Positions 1 to 9,468 of a stretch of 64,000 nt of DNA are shown piece after piece. Below the pieces are notes generated by a model that saw only the letters and a program-made list of their open reading frames with translations, was not told the origin of the DNA and did no database searches. Numbering within the stretch: position 1 is the stretch's first letter; every line of letters starts with the position of its first letter. Both the position numbers and the translations under genes were made by a program. Where the stretch lies: assembly GCA_014841835.1 (NCBI GenBank), contig JACYUQ010000001.1:310001-374000 (forward strand). Reading direction: 5' to 3'. The DNA comes from Oxalobacteraceae sp. CFBP 13730 (GTDB lineage: Bacteria; Pseudomonadota; Gammaproteobacteria; Burkholderiales; Burkholderiaceae_D).

Positions 1-10
1 GAAAAAATCT

Positions 11-1375
11 ATGTCATTTTCTTCACTTGGTCTTTCTGACGCGATCGTGCGCGCGGTAACCGAACAAGGCTACACCGCCCCGACCCCGATCCAGAGCCAG
101 GCCATTCCAACCGTGCTGAACGGCGGCGACCTGCTCGCCGGCGCCCAGACCGGTACCGGCAAGACCGCTGGCTTCACGCTGCCGATCCTGCATCGCCTGT
201 CGAACGACACGATCGGCGCAGCGCAGAAAAACAAGACCTCGCCACGCGTGATCCGCGCGCTAGTGCTGACCCCGACCCGCGAACTCGCGGCCCAGGTCGA
301 GGAAAGCGTGCGCCTGTACGGCACGTACACGAACCTGAACTCGGCCGTCATCTTCGGCGGCGTCGGCATCAATCCGCAGATCAAGCTGCTCAAGCATGGC
401 GTCGACATCCTCGTCGCCACGCCGGGCCGCCTGCTGGACCATGCTGGCCAGGGCACCGTCGACCTGTCGAAAGTCGAAATCCTGATTCTGGACGAAGCCG
501 ACCGTATGCTGGACATGGGCTTCATCCACGACATCCGCAAAGTGCTGGCGCTGCTGCCGGCCAAACGCCAGAACCTGCTGTTCTCTGCCACGTTCTCGGA
601 AGAGATCAAGACGCTGGCCGATCGCCTGCTGAACAACCCGCAGATGATCGAAGTGGCGCGCCGCAACTCGACCGTCGAGGTCATCGCACAGAAGATCCAC
701 CCGGTCGACCGCGACAAGAAGCACCCGCTGCTGTCGCACCTGATCAAGGCGAACAACTGGACGCAGGTGCTGGTCTTCACGCGCACCAAGCACGGCGCCA
801 ACAAGCTGGTCGAGCAACTGGGCAAGGACAGCATCGGCGCAATGGCGATCCACGGCAACAAGAGCCAGTCGGCACGTACCAAGGCGCTGGCCGAGTTCAA
901 GGACGGCAGCCTGCAGGTGCTGGTCGCCACCGACATCGCCGCGCGCGGCATCGACATCGACCAGTTGCCACACGTGGTGAACTACGACCTGCCGAACATC
1001 CCGGAAGACTACGTCCACCGCATCGGCCGTACGGGCCGTGCCGGCGCAACGGGTGAAGCGGTGTCGCTGGTGTGCGTGGACGAACACCAGATGTTGAAAG
1101 ACATCGAAAAGCTGATCAAGCAAACGCTGCCACGCGAAGTCATCGAAGGCTTCGAGCCCGACATGAACGCCAAGCCACAACCGATCCAGCTGCGCAGCGG
1201 CGCCCCAGGCCACACCGGCCGCGGCGGTCGTCCGGGCGGTGGCAATGGTGGTGGCCGTGGTAACGGCGGCGGTGGCGGCGGTGGCGGCAACAAGCCCCGC
1301 GCCCCCGGCGGCGCCCCCGCCGCCGCAAAACGCAGCGGCCCCCGCCCTGCCTCCGCAGTCCGCCGCGACCGCTAA
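11..1375 (+). CDS. rhlE: DEAD-box ATP-dependent RNA helicase, RhlE type
   Basis: 454-residue RNA helicase that would unwind RNA duplexes in ribosome assembly or mRNA turnover in the cytoplasm. All family motifs are visible in order: Q motif (TPIQ near residue 26), Walker [19 protein letters not shown], the DEAD box in [11 protein letters not shown], then in the second RecA domain [21 protein letters not shown] and [10 protein letters not shown]. The last ~60 residues are Gly/Pro/Arg-rich, a disordered RNA-binding tail typical of RhlE and related proteins. The window begins only 10 bases before the ATG, so promoter and ribosome site are mostly out of view. No partner gene follows; palindromic repeats separate it from the next gene. 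Confidence 0.93.
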   Translation: MSFSSLGLSDAIVRAVTEQGYTAPTPIQSQAIPTVLNGGDLLAGAQTGTGKTAGFTLPILHRLSNDTIGAAQKNKTSPRVIRALVLTPTRELAAQVEESVRLYGTYTNLNSAVIFGGVGINPQIKLLKHGVDILVATPGRLLDHAGQGTVDLSKVEILILDEADRMLDMGFIHDIRKVLALLPAKRQNLLFSATFSEEIKTLADRLLNNPQMIEVARRNSTVEVIAQKIHPVDRDKKHPLLSHLIKANNWTQVLVFTRTKHGANKLVEQLGKDSIGAMAIHGNKSQSARTKALAEFKDGSLQVLVATDIAARGIDIDQLPHVVNYDLPNIPEDYVHRIGRTGRAGATGEAVSLVCVDEHQMLKDIEKLIKQTLPREVIEGFEPDMNAKPQPIQLRSGAPGHTGRGGRPGGGNGGGRGNGGGGGGGGNKPRAPGGAPAAAKRSGPRPASAVRRDR

Positions 1376-1393
1376 CCCGATGGGGGCTTAATT

Positions 1394-1554
1394 AGGGTCA
1401 GAGTCGAATTATCGGGAAAGATTGTCACACCGCCCGCCAATTCGACTTCACCCGAAGGTCAATGTCGCAAAAGCTCTTACCCAATAATGAGGGTCAGAGT
1501 CGAATTGTTTGACAACTTTAAAAGTTGTCATTTAATTCGACTCTGACCCTCATT
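1394..1554. repeat. Composite palindromic repeat, copy 1
   Basis: The unit has two parts. A single box GGGTCAGAGTCGAATT starts at 1395. A long near-perfect palindrome follows at 1486-1554, whose outer arms are AATGAGGGTCAGAGTCGAATT-type and its inverse, and whose inner arms are TGACAACTTT and its inverse. The start of the two GGGTCAG boxes is 96 bases apart. A T-run follows the palindrome, so it may also end rhlE transcription. The shape resembles REP/BIME elements that are mobilised by IS200-like (RAYT) transposases; that link is inference because no such transposase is in the window. Confidence 0.85.
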
Positions 1555-1678
1555 GTTTTTTTCTCCAAGCCGCACCCGACATCGTGAATATGCAGCGTCG
1601 CCATTGCGTCTCTGAAAAATCTGGCGTGGTCAGCCGCTTTTTGTTTCTCCAAAGCTCATTTGCGCGCCTGATTTAATT

Positions 1679-1837
1679 AGGGTCAGCGTCGAATTATCGA
1701 GCAATATTTCCAGAAGAATTGAACGGAAGCTTTTACTCTCGCACGGTTCCTGAAAGTCAATTACGCATTAAATAGGGTCAGAGTCGAATTGAATGACAAC
1801 TTAAAAAGTTATCAAACAATTCGACTCTGACCCTCAT
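1679..1837. repeat. Composite palindromic repeat, copy 2
   Basis: Second copy of the same architecture: a single box at 1680 (GGGTCAGCGTCGAATT, one base different) and a palindrome at about 1774-1837 with arms GGGTCAGAGTCGAATT and AATTCGACTCTGACCC. The inner arms (GACAACTT and AAGTTATC) have drifted. The two boxes are 95 bases apart, against 96 in copy 1, although the spacer between them is not obviously related in sequence. The remaining bases of 1376-1939 hold no gene that I can support. Confidence 0.83.
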
Positions 1838-1939
1838 TGTTTATTGGGGTGGGGGAATGGCTTGGTGTTGATGAATAACAATGGGGATCAGCAGGGGGTG
1901 GGAAGAATGGGACTTCCAGGGGCGTCGTGAGGGGGTGGT

Positions 1940-2791
1940 ATGGAGCACAGGGTGATGTTGCGGGTTGGGGTCCTGCTTGGGTTGGTATTGGCAGGATGTG
2001 CTTCGCCAGGCCAGGTCAGCCTGGTGGAAGTCCGGGAATTTGCGGATACGTCGGCCAAGCTGGGCGGTTATGCGGAGTTGTCACGGCGGTATCGGGATAC
2101 CTATCAGCGGGAAATGCCGTATTTGTCGCCACAGGCCGAACGCGTCGCACGCGATACCGATGCCAGGCGACAGGCTGTGTTCGCTGATTTTGTGGCGATC
2201 CAGAAGACGCTTGTCCTGTATATGCAGACGCTGAGTTTGCTCGCAGGAGATGCGAGATACGATTTATCCGGGCGCATCGACGAGTTAGGCCATGGGATCG
2301 GCGCCATGACCGGTTCCGGGCTGACGCAGCGCCATGTCGCGGCCTATGCCGGGATGACGCGCCTGCTGACGCGGGTGATTACGTCCCATTACCAGAATCA
2401 GCACGTCGACACGATGGTGCGTGATGGAGATGCTGACGTACAGGCGCTGATTGAGGCCATGATTGTTCTCACCCGCATTTATGAAAAATCCAACGAGAAC
2501 GAGCAGAAAACCGTGCTCGGCAGCTTCAATGCAGACATCCCAATGGCGAATCGCACGACGGATCGCATGCTGGTGATGCTGGCCAAGGTGCATCTGCAGA
2601 ACAAGACGGCCGAATACAAGCTGATCGACCGCCGCTACAAGCTGGCTCAGCAGGGCTTGACCAAGGTGGCGCTTGGCCATCAGAAAATGCGCGAGAACAT
2701 GGATCATCTCAGCAGCGCGGAAACGCGGAGCATGCTGGCGGGCTATGTTCGCGACTTGCATGTGATCCGCAATGCTCTCAACGACGATTAA
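1940..2791 (+). CDS. Predicted lipoprotein, unrecognised helical family
   Basis: 283 residues. The N-terminus has a short charged stretch, a hydrophobic core and a lipobox LAGC with Cys near residue 20, so it should be exported and lipidated. The rest is largely alpha-helical by composition, with heptad-like stretches and few Gly or Pro. I do not recognise the family. The start is preceded by a GAGGGGG stretch at about 1929-1935; an alternative ATG at 1955 would also leave a usable signal peptide. A second unknown gene follows 11 bases later on the same strand, so the two are very likely co-transcribed and may act together. Confidence 0.7.
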   Translation: MEHRVMLRVGVLLGLVLAGCASPGQVSLVEVREFADTSAKLGGYAELSRRYRDTYQREMPYLSPQAERVARDTDARRQAVFADFVAIQKTLVLYMQTLSLLAGDARYDLSGRIDELGHGIGAMTGSGLTQRHVAAYAGMTRLLTRVITSHYQNQHVDTMVRDGDADVQALIEAMIVLTRIYEKSNENEQKTVLGSFNADIPMANRTTDRMLVMLAKVHLQNKTAEYKLIDRRYKLAQQGLTKVALGHQKMRENMDHLSSAETRSMLAGYVRDLHVIRNALNDD

Positions 2792-2802
2792 AGGGGAACA
2801 TC

Positions 2803-3468
2803 ATGTCCACACCTTCCGATAGCAAGCCCAGGCAGGCAAGCGGCGAGGCAAGCCCGACGCTACCGTTGATGACACCGCGTCTGCGAGCGGCGACTGCGGC
2901 GCCAACGCAAGCAGCCCAGGCGGAGCGGGCTGCGACGGCAACGACGGCCGGGACGCCTGGCGCTTCACATTCACCTGCCATGCCCGTGCCTGATGTCGCC
3001 AATGCAGCGCGCGTCAATGCGCTGTCGACCATGGAGCATGTGGTCGAGTTGGCTGACAGCGTGGTCCATATCGCGGATCAATTGCACGAGCGTATCTTGG
3101 AAGAGATTGCCTGCTACCAGAATCGAATCATGCCGGATAGCCAGAAGGCCGTCATGCATACATTGATGGACGATGAACTTTTGCTGCGCCAGCGTGCGCA
3201 GGCACTGTACGCCGAGGCAACCACCTACGTCATTCACGGTCTCGATCAACCACAACGACACCTGATGGCGTTGACAGCGGCGGCCGCCGAACAAATCCGG
3301 CACATCGGCGTCATCGCTGAAACCACCGGACTCATTGGCGAGATTCTGTCACTCGTCGGCGGCATTGCCACCGGCCGGCTATCGCAGGTGGAAGCAGCGC
3401 TGGAGAGCATCAAGCTTCATCACACCGCACTGAAGGCGCTCAAGCCGGCGCCCCAAGCCAAGACCTGA
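2803..3468 (+). CDS. Hypothetical protein, partner of the preceding lipoprotein
   Basis: 221 residues, begins after a clear ribosome site (AAGGGGAA). There is no signal peptide. Residues 1-65 are rich in Ala, Thr and Pro and look disordered. The remainder appears helical, with a moderately hydrophobic stretch near residues 165-195 (IGEILSLVGGIATG) that could insert in or sit on a membrane. I do not recognise the family. Its tight spacing behind the lipoprotein gene suggests one operon. No terminator with a T-run is obvious downstream, and the 270 bases up to the next gene hold nothing I can support. Confidence 0.65.
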   Translation: MSTPSDSKPRQASGEASPTLPLMTPRLRAATAAPTQAAQAERAATATTAGTPGASHSPAMPVPDVANAARVNALSTMEHVVELADSVVHIADQLHERILEEIACYQNRIMPDSQKAVMHTLMDDELLLRQRAQALYAEATTYVIHGLDQPQRHLMALTAAAAEQIRHIGVIAETTGLIGEILSLVGGIATGRLSQVEAALESIKLHHTALKALKPAPQAKT

Positions 3469-3739
3469 ATACTGCGCAATTGATTGAACAGATAGCTTGC
3501 CGGCCGATGATCGCGACCGCCGTACGCATGAGACATGCGATGTCAAAGAACAATTGATCAGCCGCGATGCCGGCAACTGATGCCGACTGGCCGGGACACG
3601 CCACACGTCCGTGTAGCAGCACATTGTCGCATGGTAGGTCAGCACAGCAACAGAACCAGAAGCAAGGAACTCAATTGCGGGCAATCGATCGCAGACGAAC
3701 ACGACGCGCCGAAAAGACGCCGCCCCTGCCCGCAGTCAC

Positions 3740-4294
3740 TCAGACAATGACGTCCGGCCGGCTCGACGGATCAAAATCAGCCCAGTCGCCCGCGACGATA
3801 TTGCCTTGCGCGCGCTCAAGATGATGCGCCCCGAGCTGACGCAGCAGTTCGACGGCCCGGACTTCCTGCGCGGGATCAGTGAAAGCGACGGCAACCAGCA
3901 TGCCGGCTGTGCGCGGTGGCACCGAATTCTCCCCGCCCTCTTCGGCCTCACCCCGGTCTTTCATCTTCGAAAAGCTGAAGAGCGAACCGATATGGCCACC
4001 TACCAGCCCGCCGACGATCGGCCCGATCGGCCCGGTGACGGGCGAGGTTGCCGCACCGATGGCCACCCCCACCGCGCCGCCAGTCGCAACGCCCTGGACA
4101 ACGCCTTCGGGTGTATCTTTCGCGCCCGGCGACTGCAGATGATCGCCACCGATGGGGGTGATGTCGTGCTGGCCTGGCTGGCTCAAATAAAAGCCACTGA
4201 TGCGATCGGCGTCAAAGCCGGCCTCGACCAGAGCGCTGCGCGCACGGTCGACATCGTCCTGAAGCTCGAAACGTCCTGCGATGATCATAGACAT
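3740..4294 (-). CDS. Glycine-zipper stress-type protein
   Basis: 184 residues from ATG 4294, chosen because AGGAGA lies 7 bases upstream; longer upstream readings have no ribosome site. The N-terminal ~45 residues (AGRFELQDDVDRARSALVEAGF) resemble the short domain of heat-induced/general stress proteins such as YflT. A Gly/Ala-rich hydrophobic segment follows at about residues 64-103, with glycine-zipper spacing (GVVQGVATGGAVGVAIG). The C-terminal part repeats a similar alpha/beta fold pattern (AVAFTDPAQEVRAVELLRQLGA). Function unknown; probable membrane-associated stress protein. It stands alone on the minus strand, about 114 bases downstream of mtfA. Confidence 0.65.
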   Translation of the reverse strand: MSMIIAGRFELQDDVDRARSALVEAGFDADRISGFYLSQPGQHDITPIGGDHLQSPGAKDTPEGVVQGVATGGAVGVAIGAATSPVTGPIGPIVGGLVGGHIGSLFSFSKMKDRGEAEEGGENSVPPRTAGMLVAVAFTDPAQEVRAVELLRQLGAHHLERAQGNIVAGDWADFDPSSRPDVIV

Positions 4295-4408
4295 GGGCAA
4301 GTTCTCCTGGATAGAGCTAGCAGCATGCGCCCGCTGCAGTTGCCCATCTGTACGGCGCCGCACGCACCCTGTCGCAGCCGGAAGATGGCACGCAGCACCC
4401 GGTGCCCG

Positions 4409-5298
4409 TCAGCGCCACTGTCCATAGACCACACCATACTGCGGTGGTTCCTCGACCGGCACGGGTGTACTTGTCTGCCATTGACGCGGATCGATCTTGT
4501 AGTACTTGAGGAATTCGTCGTACAGGGCTGGATGGCGCGCGGCAAGCTGATGCGGTTGTTCGAAGAAGCTTTCAGTGGCAACCGCAAAGAATTCGGCTGG
4601 ATTGGTAGCGCCGTAATGGTCAAGCACACCCTGCGTGCCCCACATGGCGTCATGCCGCAAATTTGCATAATCGCGTGACAGCACCTCGGACCAACGGCGG
4701 TAACGCTCGCTGCTACCCAGATAAGGGGCACCGTTCGTGGTCCCCGACTCGCTGTCGAGCTGATGTGCAAACTCGTGGAGGACGACATTGTGTCCAGGCA
4801 CGTCGACGGTATCATCGCGTCGCACATGGTCCCACGACAGGATCACGCGTCCGTCGCCCCACGATTCTCCCAGCAGATCCTGCCGCTCTTCGGTCACCAC
4901 GCCGGACGCGTCGATCTGCTTGCGTGGCGCCAGGAAGGCCCCCGGATACACCAACACCATCTCGAGTGTGGGATAGCTGACCGGCTTTGCACTGTCGCCG
5001 ATCCGCCCCAGCAACAGCAAACACGCTTGCCCGGCAATCGTCACGCGCATCGTGTCGGTCATTTCCAGCCCAGCACAACCGACAAATTTCTTGTGATGCA
5101 GAAAATACTGGACCATACGCGCCAGCCGTTGCCGTTGCAGATCGTCCATTCCGTTGTATTGCATGACATTGCGTGCCAGGATGGCGACGTGTTCGGGCGG
5201 CAGCGGACGCGCTACCGCACGGTGCAAGCGCCACTTGGGCAGCAGCCAGGCGGCCAGGATGGCGACGCCCAGCAACCCGACAACAAGCGCTTCCATCA

Positions 5299-5302
<4 letters not shown>
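4409..5302 (-). CDS. mtfA: M90-family zinc metallopeptidase, MtfA-like
   Basis: 297 residues. One hydrophobic helix at residues ~4-22 probably anchors it in the membrane. The zinc site HEFAH is at residues 176-180 with QLD following, and the typical GESWGDGRVILSWDHV stretch lies before it; the C-terminal region YGATNPAEFFAVATESFFEQP is also diagnostic. In E. coli MtfA is a peptidase that binds the glucose repressor Mlc; the role here may differ. E. coli MtfA is soluble, so the membrane helix is a difference typical of proteobacterial relatives. Its start overlaps the stop of the peroxiredoxin gene by 4 bases, so the two are probably one transcript. Confidence 0.88.
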
Positions 5303-6045
<743 letters not shown>

Positions 6046-6152
6046 CGATACTCCTGTCTGGTTGATTGTGCACCGCGCAAGCACGGCGAGATGGCAGGCA
6101 GATGAGGACTATTGACTTGTTTTCAACACATGGTGTGCAAAAGATGGCGCGC

Positions 6153-6180
6153 AAAAAACAAAACCGCGCAAGATGCGCGG
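6153..6180 (-). terminator. Intrinsic terminator after the winged-helix gene
   Basis: On the minus strand CCGCGC and GCGCGG pair around a 5-base loop (6164-6180) and are followed by TTTTGTTTTTT. It lies 80 bases past the stop of the minus-strand gene at 6260 and before the peroxiredoxin start. Confidence 0.7.
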
Positions 6181-6259
6181 CAAAGGACGACAGCGTTCGT
6201 CAGACCGTGGCCAATGCGGGTCTCGACCGCATCAGCCACGGGGGCGCATGTGGAGCGCC

Positions 6260-6868
6260 TTACTTGACTGCGGGTTGGCCTGGTGGTGGGCCGAACAGTG
6301 CTGCAACGAGTGGATCGCGTGCCACAGGGCTGCGATTGACGCGGATAGCGTAGTGGGTGTCATCGGCCAGGATATGGAAGTGGCGACCGCTGCCAGCCAT
6401 GTTCTGCTCGCGCAGGCCCGGACGCTCCTTGCGTGGAGCGACGCCTTCGCGCTTTGGCTGGCAGATCGCTGCCAGGAATGCCTTGACGCGGTCCGGATCC
6501 GGCGAAATCTGGTACACGGCCTTGCCCAGATAGGTGGCGGTGCCCTCGATATAGCGGGCCAGTTCGATCACGCCGGCTTCACGCAGGTCGCGGATATACT
6601 TGCGCGCGCCGGACGGCGAAAACTTGAGGAACCAGGCGATTTCATCGGCGAGCATTTCGTGGCTCGACAGTTCATTGATCAGCTTTTGCATGTTTTCAAT
6701 GCGGCGCTGGGTGGCGGACGTCGAACGCACGCGCTCGATCGGTGCCAGGGAAATCGGTGCACGTTCAGTTGGCTGTGGTGGGACGCGTTCAATCAGCGCC
6801 GAATTGCCGGAAGTGTGCACTGCGCCGGTTTCGCTATGTACCGCGTTGTGCTGTGTCGTTGCATGCAT
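6260..6868 (-). CDS. Putative winged-helix DNA-binding protein
   Basis: 202 residues from ATG 6868; TTGGAGC 8-9 bases upstream decides this start over an in-frame TTG at 6883. Residues ~60-115 read as a helix-turn-helix of winged type (LINELSSHEMLADEIAWFL..SGARKYIRDLREAGVIELARY), the pattern of ArsR/MarR-like domains where a partner strand separates the recognition helix from a wing. The N-terminal 50 residues and the C-terminal 40 are Pro-rich and probably flexible. No ligand domain is seen. Its upstream region carries dyads and repeats described separately, so it may control itself or the divergent ompA-like gene; that is inference. Confidence 0.6.
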   Translation of the reverse strand: MHATTQHNAVHSETGAVHTSGNSALIERVPPQPTERAPISLAPIERVRSTSATQRRIENMQKLINELSSHEMLADEIAWFLKFSPSGARKYIRDLREAGVIELARYIEGTATYLGKAVYQISPDPDRVKAFLAAICQPKREGVAPRKERPGLREQNMAGSGRHFHILADDTHYAIRVNRSPVARDPLVAALFGPPPGQPAVK

Positions 6869-7392
6869 ATTGATTAGCTCCAATAGAGAGTGAGACTGTG
6901 TGGTCCGGGTCGCTGTGTGTCGTGTGACACCCTGACAACATCTCGGTTCCGCTTAACTAGCCTCAAGATTGCCTGCATCAGACACCATGGTCTGTGCGCC
7001 ATCCAACATTCGACAAGATTCCTGAAAGCACTATGGTGCGAAGCACAAAAACCGTGGTTTTGCGCCACTAGTGGAACTTTTCGTAATCTTGTAAACTCTC
7101 TACGACATGACGACGATATGACACCATGTCATCTGCACAAACAGCACTATACCTGCATGACGACGATGTGACATTCTCCGGTGCGCACCCCTCTCATGCA
7201 TTACATGACAGCGTCGTTACACTTCGTTTCACCTTAGAAATGTGCGAAATTGACCACTGTTGTAAAATCGCACAGCGTTTTTCCATTAGGTGCGGTAGCG
7301 CACCGAGGATTCTGAACCAGCACTGTTAAGCTTTATCCAACTTAGCTGCTGACGCATGCTTTGTCATCAATTTTAACCAACGGGAGTTACCT
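6869..7392. promoter_or_regulatory. Long divergent regulatory region with repeats and dyads
   Basis: 524 bases without a supported gene between the winged-helix gene and the OmpA-like gene. It contains GTGTC-N4-GACAC at 6917-6930; an 18-base direct repeat CATGACGACGATRTGACA at 7106-7123 and 7156-7173 (50 bases apart, 17 of 18 identical) with a weaker third copy at 7204-7221; and ATGACA-N3-TGTCAT at 7118-7132, which overlaps the first repeat. Such regularly spaced repeats look like a multi-site operator. The bound protein is unknown. Confidence 0.55.
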
Positions 7393-8421
7393 GTGAACAA
7401 CACCAAGAAAATCGCCCTGGCTGCAGCACTGCTGTGCGCATCCGGCGCCACCCTCGCTCAAGAGATCAACCCATCGTGGTACATCCAGCCTAGCGTGAAC
7501 CACGTTAAGCCGGATGCAGACTTCGGCGTTGACGACCGCGACACGGGTGGCGGCCTGAAGTTCGGTAAGGCGGTCCATCAGAACTGGGACATCCAGGTCG
7601 GCGCCAGCCAGACCCGTTTCGAACAGGGTCGTAGCGAATACCGCCAGACCCTGCTGGGCGCGGACGCTCTGCTGATGCTGAGCCGTGAGCGTTTCCGTCC
7701 ATTCATCCTGTTCGGTCTGGGTGTTGAGCGTGACAAGGTCAACAATCCACTGCGTAACGTCGAGAAAAACTCGCCGTACGGCACCGTTGGTATCGGTTTC
7801 CAGGCAAGCCTGACCCCGCAATGGTCGCTGCAAGCTGACCTGCGCACCGTGCGTGGCTTCCTGCGTGATGACGAACTGTTCGGCTTCAAGCGCAGCAACA
7901 ACAAAATGCTGACCGTCGGCGTGAACTACGCGTTCAACCCACCACCAGCAGCACCAATGCCAGCACCGGCACCAGTGGTCGAAGCTCCAGCTCCAGCACC
8001 TGAGCCAGTCGCACCGCCACCACCACCAGCACCACGCTTCCAGAAAGTCACCCTCGAAGCGACCAAGATGTTCGCCTTCGACAAGGCTGTCGTGATCACC
8101 CCAGCACCTAAGCTGGACGAAATCGCTGCTGCCCTGCAAGCTGACACCAGCGTCACCAACGTCGAAATCACCGGTTACACCGACCGTCTGGGTTCGGAAA
8201 CCTACAACCAGAAGCTGTCGGAGCGTCGCGCCATGGCCGTGCGTGAGTATCTGATCGGCAAAGGCATCGACGGCAACCGTCTGCGCGCTGTCGGCAAGGG
8301 CGAAGCCAACCCAGTCGTTGAGTGCAACCAGAAAGGCCGCGCTCAGCTGATCGCTTGCCTGGAACCTAACCGTCGCGTCGAAGTCGACCAGATCACGGTT
8401 GAAGTCCCAGTCCAGCGTTAA
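7393..8421 (+). CDS. OmpA-family outer membrane protein
   Basis: 342 residues, GTG start with GGGAG 6 bases upstream. A signal peptide ends at about residue 22 (ATLAQ). Residues ~25-177 form an OmpA-like eight-strand barrel with alternating pattern (WYIQPSVNHV...). A Pro/Ala-rich linker of about 40 residues follows (PPPAAPMPAPAPVVEAPAP). The C-terminal OmpA domain binds peptidoglycan (TGYTDRLGSETYNQKLSERR, then RVEVDQ). An extra Cys pair (VVECNQ, IACLEP) lies in the last domain, as in Burkholderiales OmpA. It should tether the outer membrane to the cell wall. It is monocistronic, with a terminator right after it. Confidence 0.92.
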   Translation: MNNTKKIALAAALLCASGATLAQEINPSWYIQPSVNHVKPDADFGVDDRDTGGGLKFGKAVHQNWDIQVGASQTRFEQGRSEYRQTLLGADALLMLSRERFRPFILFGLGVERDKVNNPLRNVEKNSPYGTVGIGFQASLTPQWSLQADLRTVRGFLRDDELFGFKRSNNKMLTVGVNYAFNPPPAAPMPAPAPVVEAPAPAPEPVAPPPPPAPRFQKVTLEATKMFAFDKAVVITPAPKLDEIAAALQADTSVTNVEITGYTDRLGSETYNQKLSERRAMAVREYLIGKGIDGNRLRAVGKGEANPVVECNQKGRAQLIACLEPNRRVEVDQITVEVPVQR

Positions 8422-8470
8422 TACCTGAAGCTGTCACTGCCGCATGTCGGCGGTGACCATGCGAGATCGA

Positions 8471-8496
8471 GGGGGCTTCGGCCCCCTTTTCTTTTG
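8471..8496 (+). terminator. Intrinsic terminator of the OmpA-like gene
   Basis: GGGGGC and GCCCCC pair around a TTCG tetraloop at 8471-8486 and are followed by TTTTCTTTT. Strong stem, stable tetraloop and U-run, 50 bases past the stop codon. Confidence 0.9.
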
Positions 8497-8507
8497 GAGA
8501 AGCGGTT

Positions 8508-9422
8508 ATGGCAGTGAATAAATGGTTCCCGTACACGCACCAGATCTATCAGGTGCTGCGCGCTGCAGTGATGGATTGGATCGATCACCGGGCGTCCAGC
8601 AAAGGCGCTGCGCTGGCGTTCTATACGTTGTTTTCGCTGGCGCCGATCCTGGTGCTGGTGATTGCCGTTGCCGGTTTTTTCTATGGTGCGGAAGCAGCTC
8701 AAGGGCAATTGCTCAATGAATTGCGCGGTCTTGTCGGCGCCCAGGGTGCCGATACCATCCAGGCCATCCTGGCCGGCGCGCAAAACAAGGAAACGGGCAT
8801 GTTTGCCACAATCGTGGCCACATTGCTGCTGATCGTCGGCGCAACGACGGTGTTTTCGGAACTCAAGGATAGCCTGGACGAAATCTGGAACCTGCCTGCA
8901 CCACCAAATGGCGGCATCTGGAACCTGATCCGCACCCGCCTGTTGTCGTTTGGCGTGATTCTGGTGCTGGGTTTCCTGCTGATGGTGTCGCTGGTGATCA
9001 GCGCCGCGACCACGGTGGCTGAGAAATTTATCAGCGGTATGTGGCAGGAAGCCGCGATCGTCATGGGCTGGATTGCGTCGGGACTTGGTTTTCTCGTCAT
9101 CGCCACGCTGTTCGGCGTGATCTACAAGCTGCTGCCGCGCGTGAAACTGTCGTGGAAAGACGTGGCCATCGGTGCGCTTGGCACGGCGGCGATGTTCACG
9201 CTGGGTAAGTTTGGTATTGGCCTGTACATCGGCAACAGCGGCACCACCGACAGCTTCGGCGCCGCCGGCTCGCTGATCGCCTTGCTGCTGTGGGTGTATT
9301 ACTCGGCGCAGATCTTTTTCCTGGGCGCAGAGTTTGCGCGCCAGTATGCGTTGCAGATGGGTAGTTTGCGCAACAAGCCGAAGTCGGTGACGGGCGTGGA
9401 CCCGAAACCTGCAGAGGAATAA
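8508..9422 (+). CDS. YihY/BrkB-family inner membrane protein
   Basis: 304 residues with about six hydrophobic segments. The family signature region is present: KGAALAFYTLFSLAPIL near residues 31-47, SELKDSLDEIWNLP near 125-138, and FGAAGSLIALLLWVYYSAQIFFLGAEFA near 252-280. Members were once called ribonuclease BN by error; their real function, perhaps transport, is not settled. The gene starts 12 bases after the ompA terminator T-run with GGAG upstream, and it faces the AI-2E permease gene tail to tail. Confidence 0.88.
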   Translation: MAVNKWFPYTHQIYQVLRAAVMDWIDHRASSKGAALAFYTLFSLAPILVLVIAVAGFFYGAEAAQGQLLNELRGLVGAQGADTIQAILAGAQNKETGMFATIVATLLLIVGATTVFSELKDSLDEIWNLPAPPNGGIWNLIRTRLLSFGVILVLGFLLMVSLVISAATTVAEKFISGMWQEAAIVMGWIASGLGFLVIATLFGVIYKLLPRVKLSWKDVAIGALGTAAMFTLGKFGIGLYIGNSGTTDSFGAAGSLIALLLWVYYSAQIFFLGAEFARQYALQMGSLRNKPKSVTGVDPKPAEE

Positions 9423-9434
9423 GCCGTATCCATG

Positions 9435-9457
9435 GGTCGGCAGCCTGGCTGCCGACC
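9435..9457. terminator. Hairpin between convergent genes
   Basis: GGTCGGCAG and CTGCCGACC pair around CCTGG, between the stops of the BrkB gene and the AI-2E permease gene. Only weak T-runs flank it, so it may work in either direction or mainly shield 3' ends. Confidence 0.55.
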
Positions 9458-9468
9458 TTGTCCGCTTG

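Noticed and set aside
7240..7290. Promoter with TTGACC and TAAAAT before the OmpA-like gene
   Set aside because: The two boxes are only 7 bases apart and cannot form one promoter; no better pair was found.
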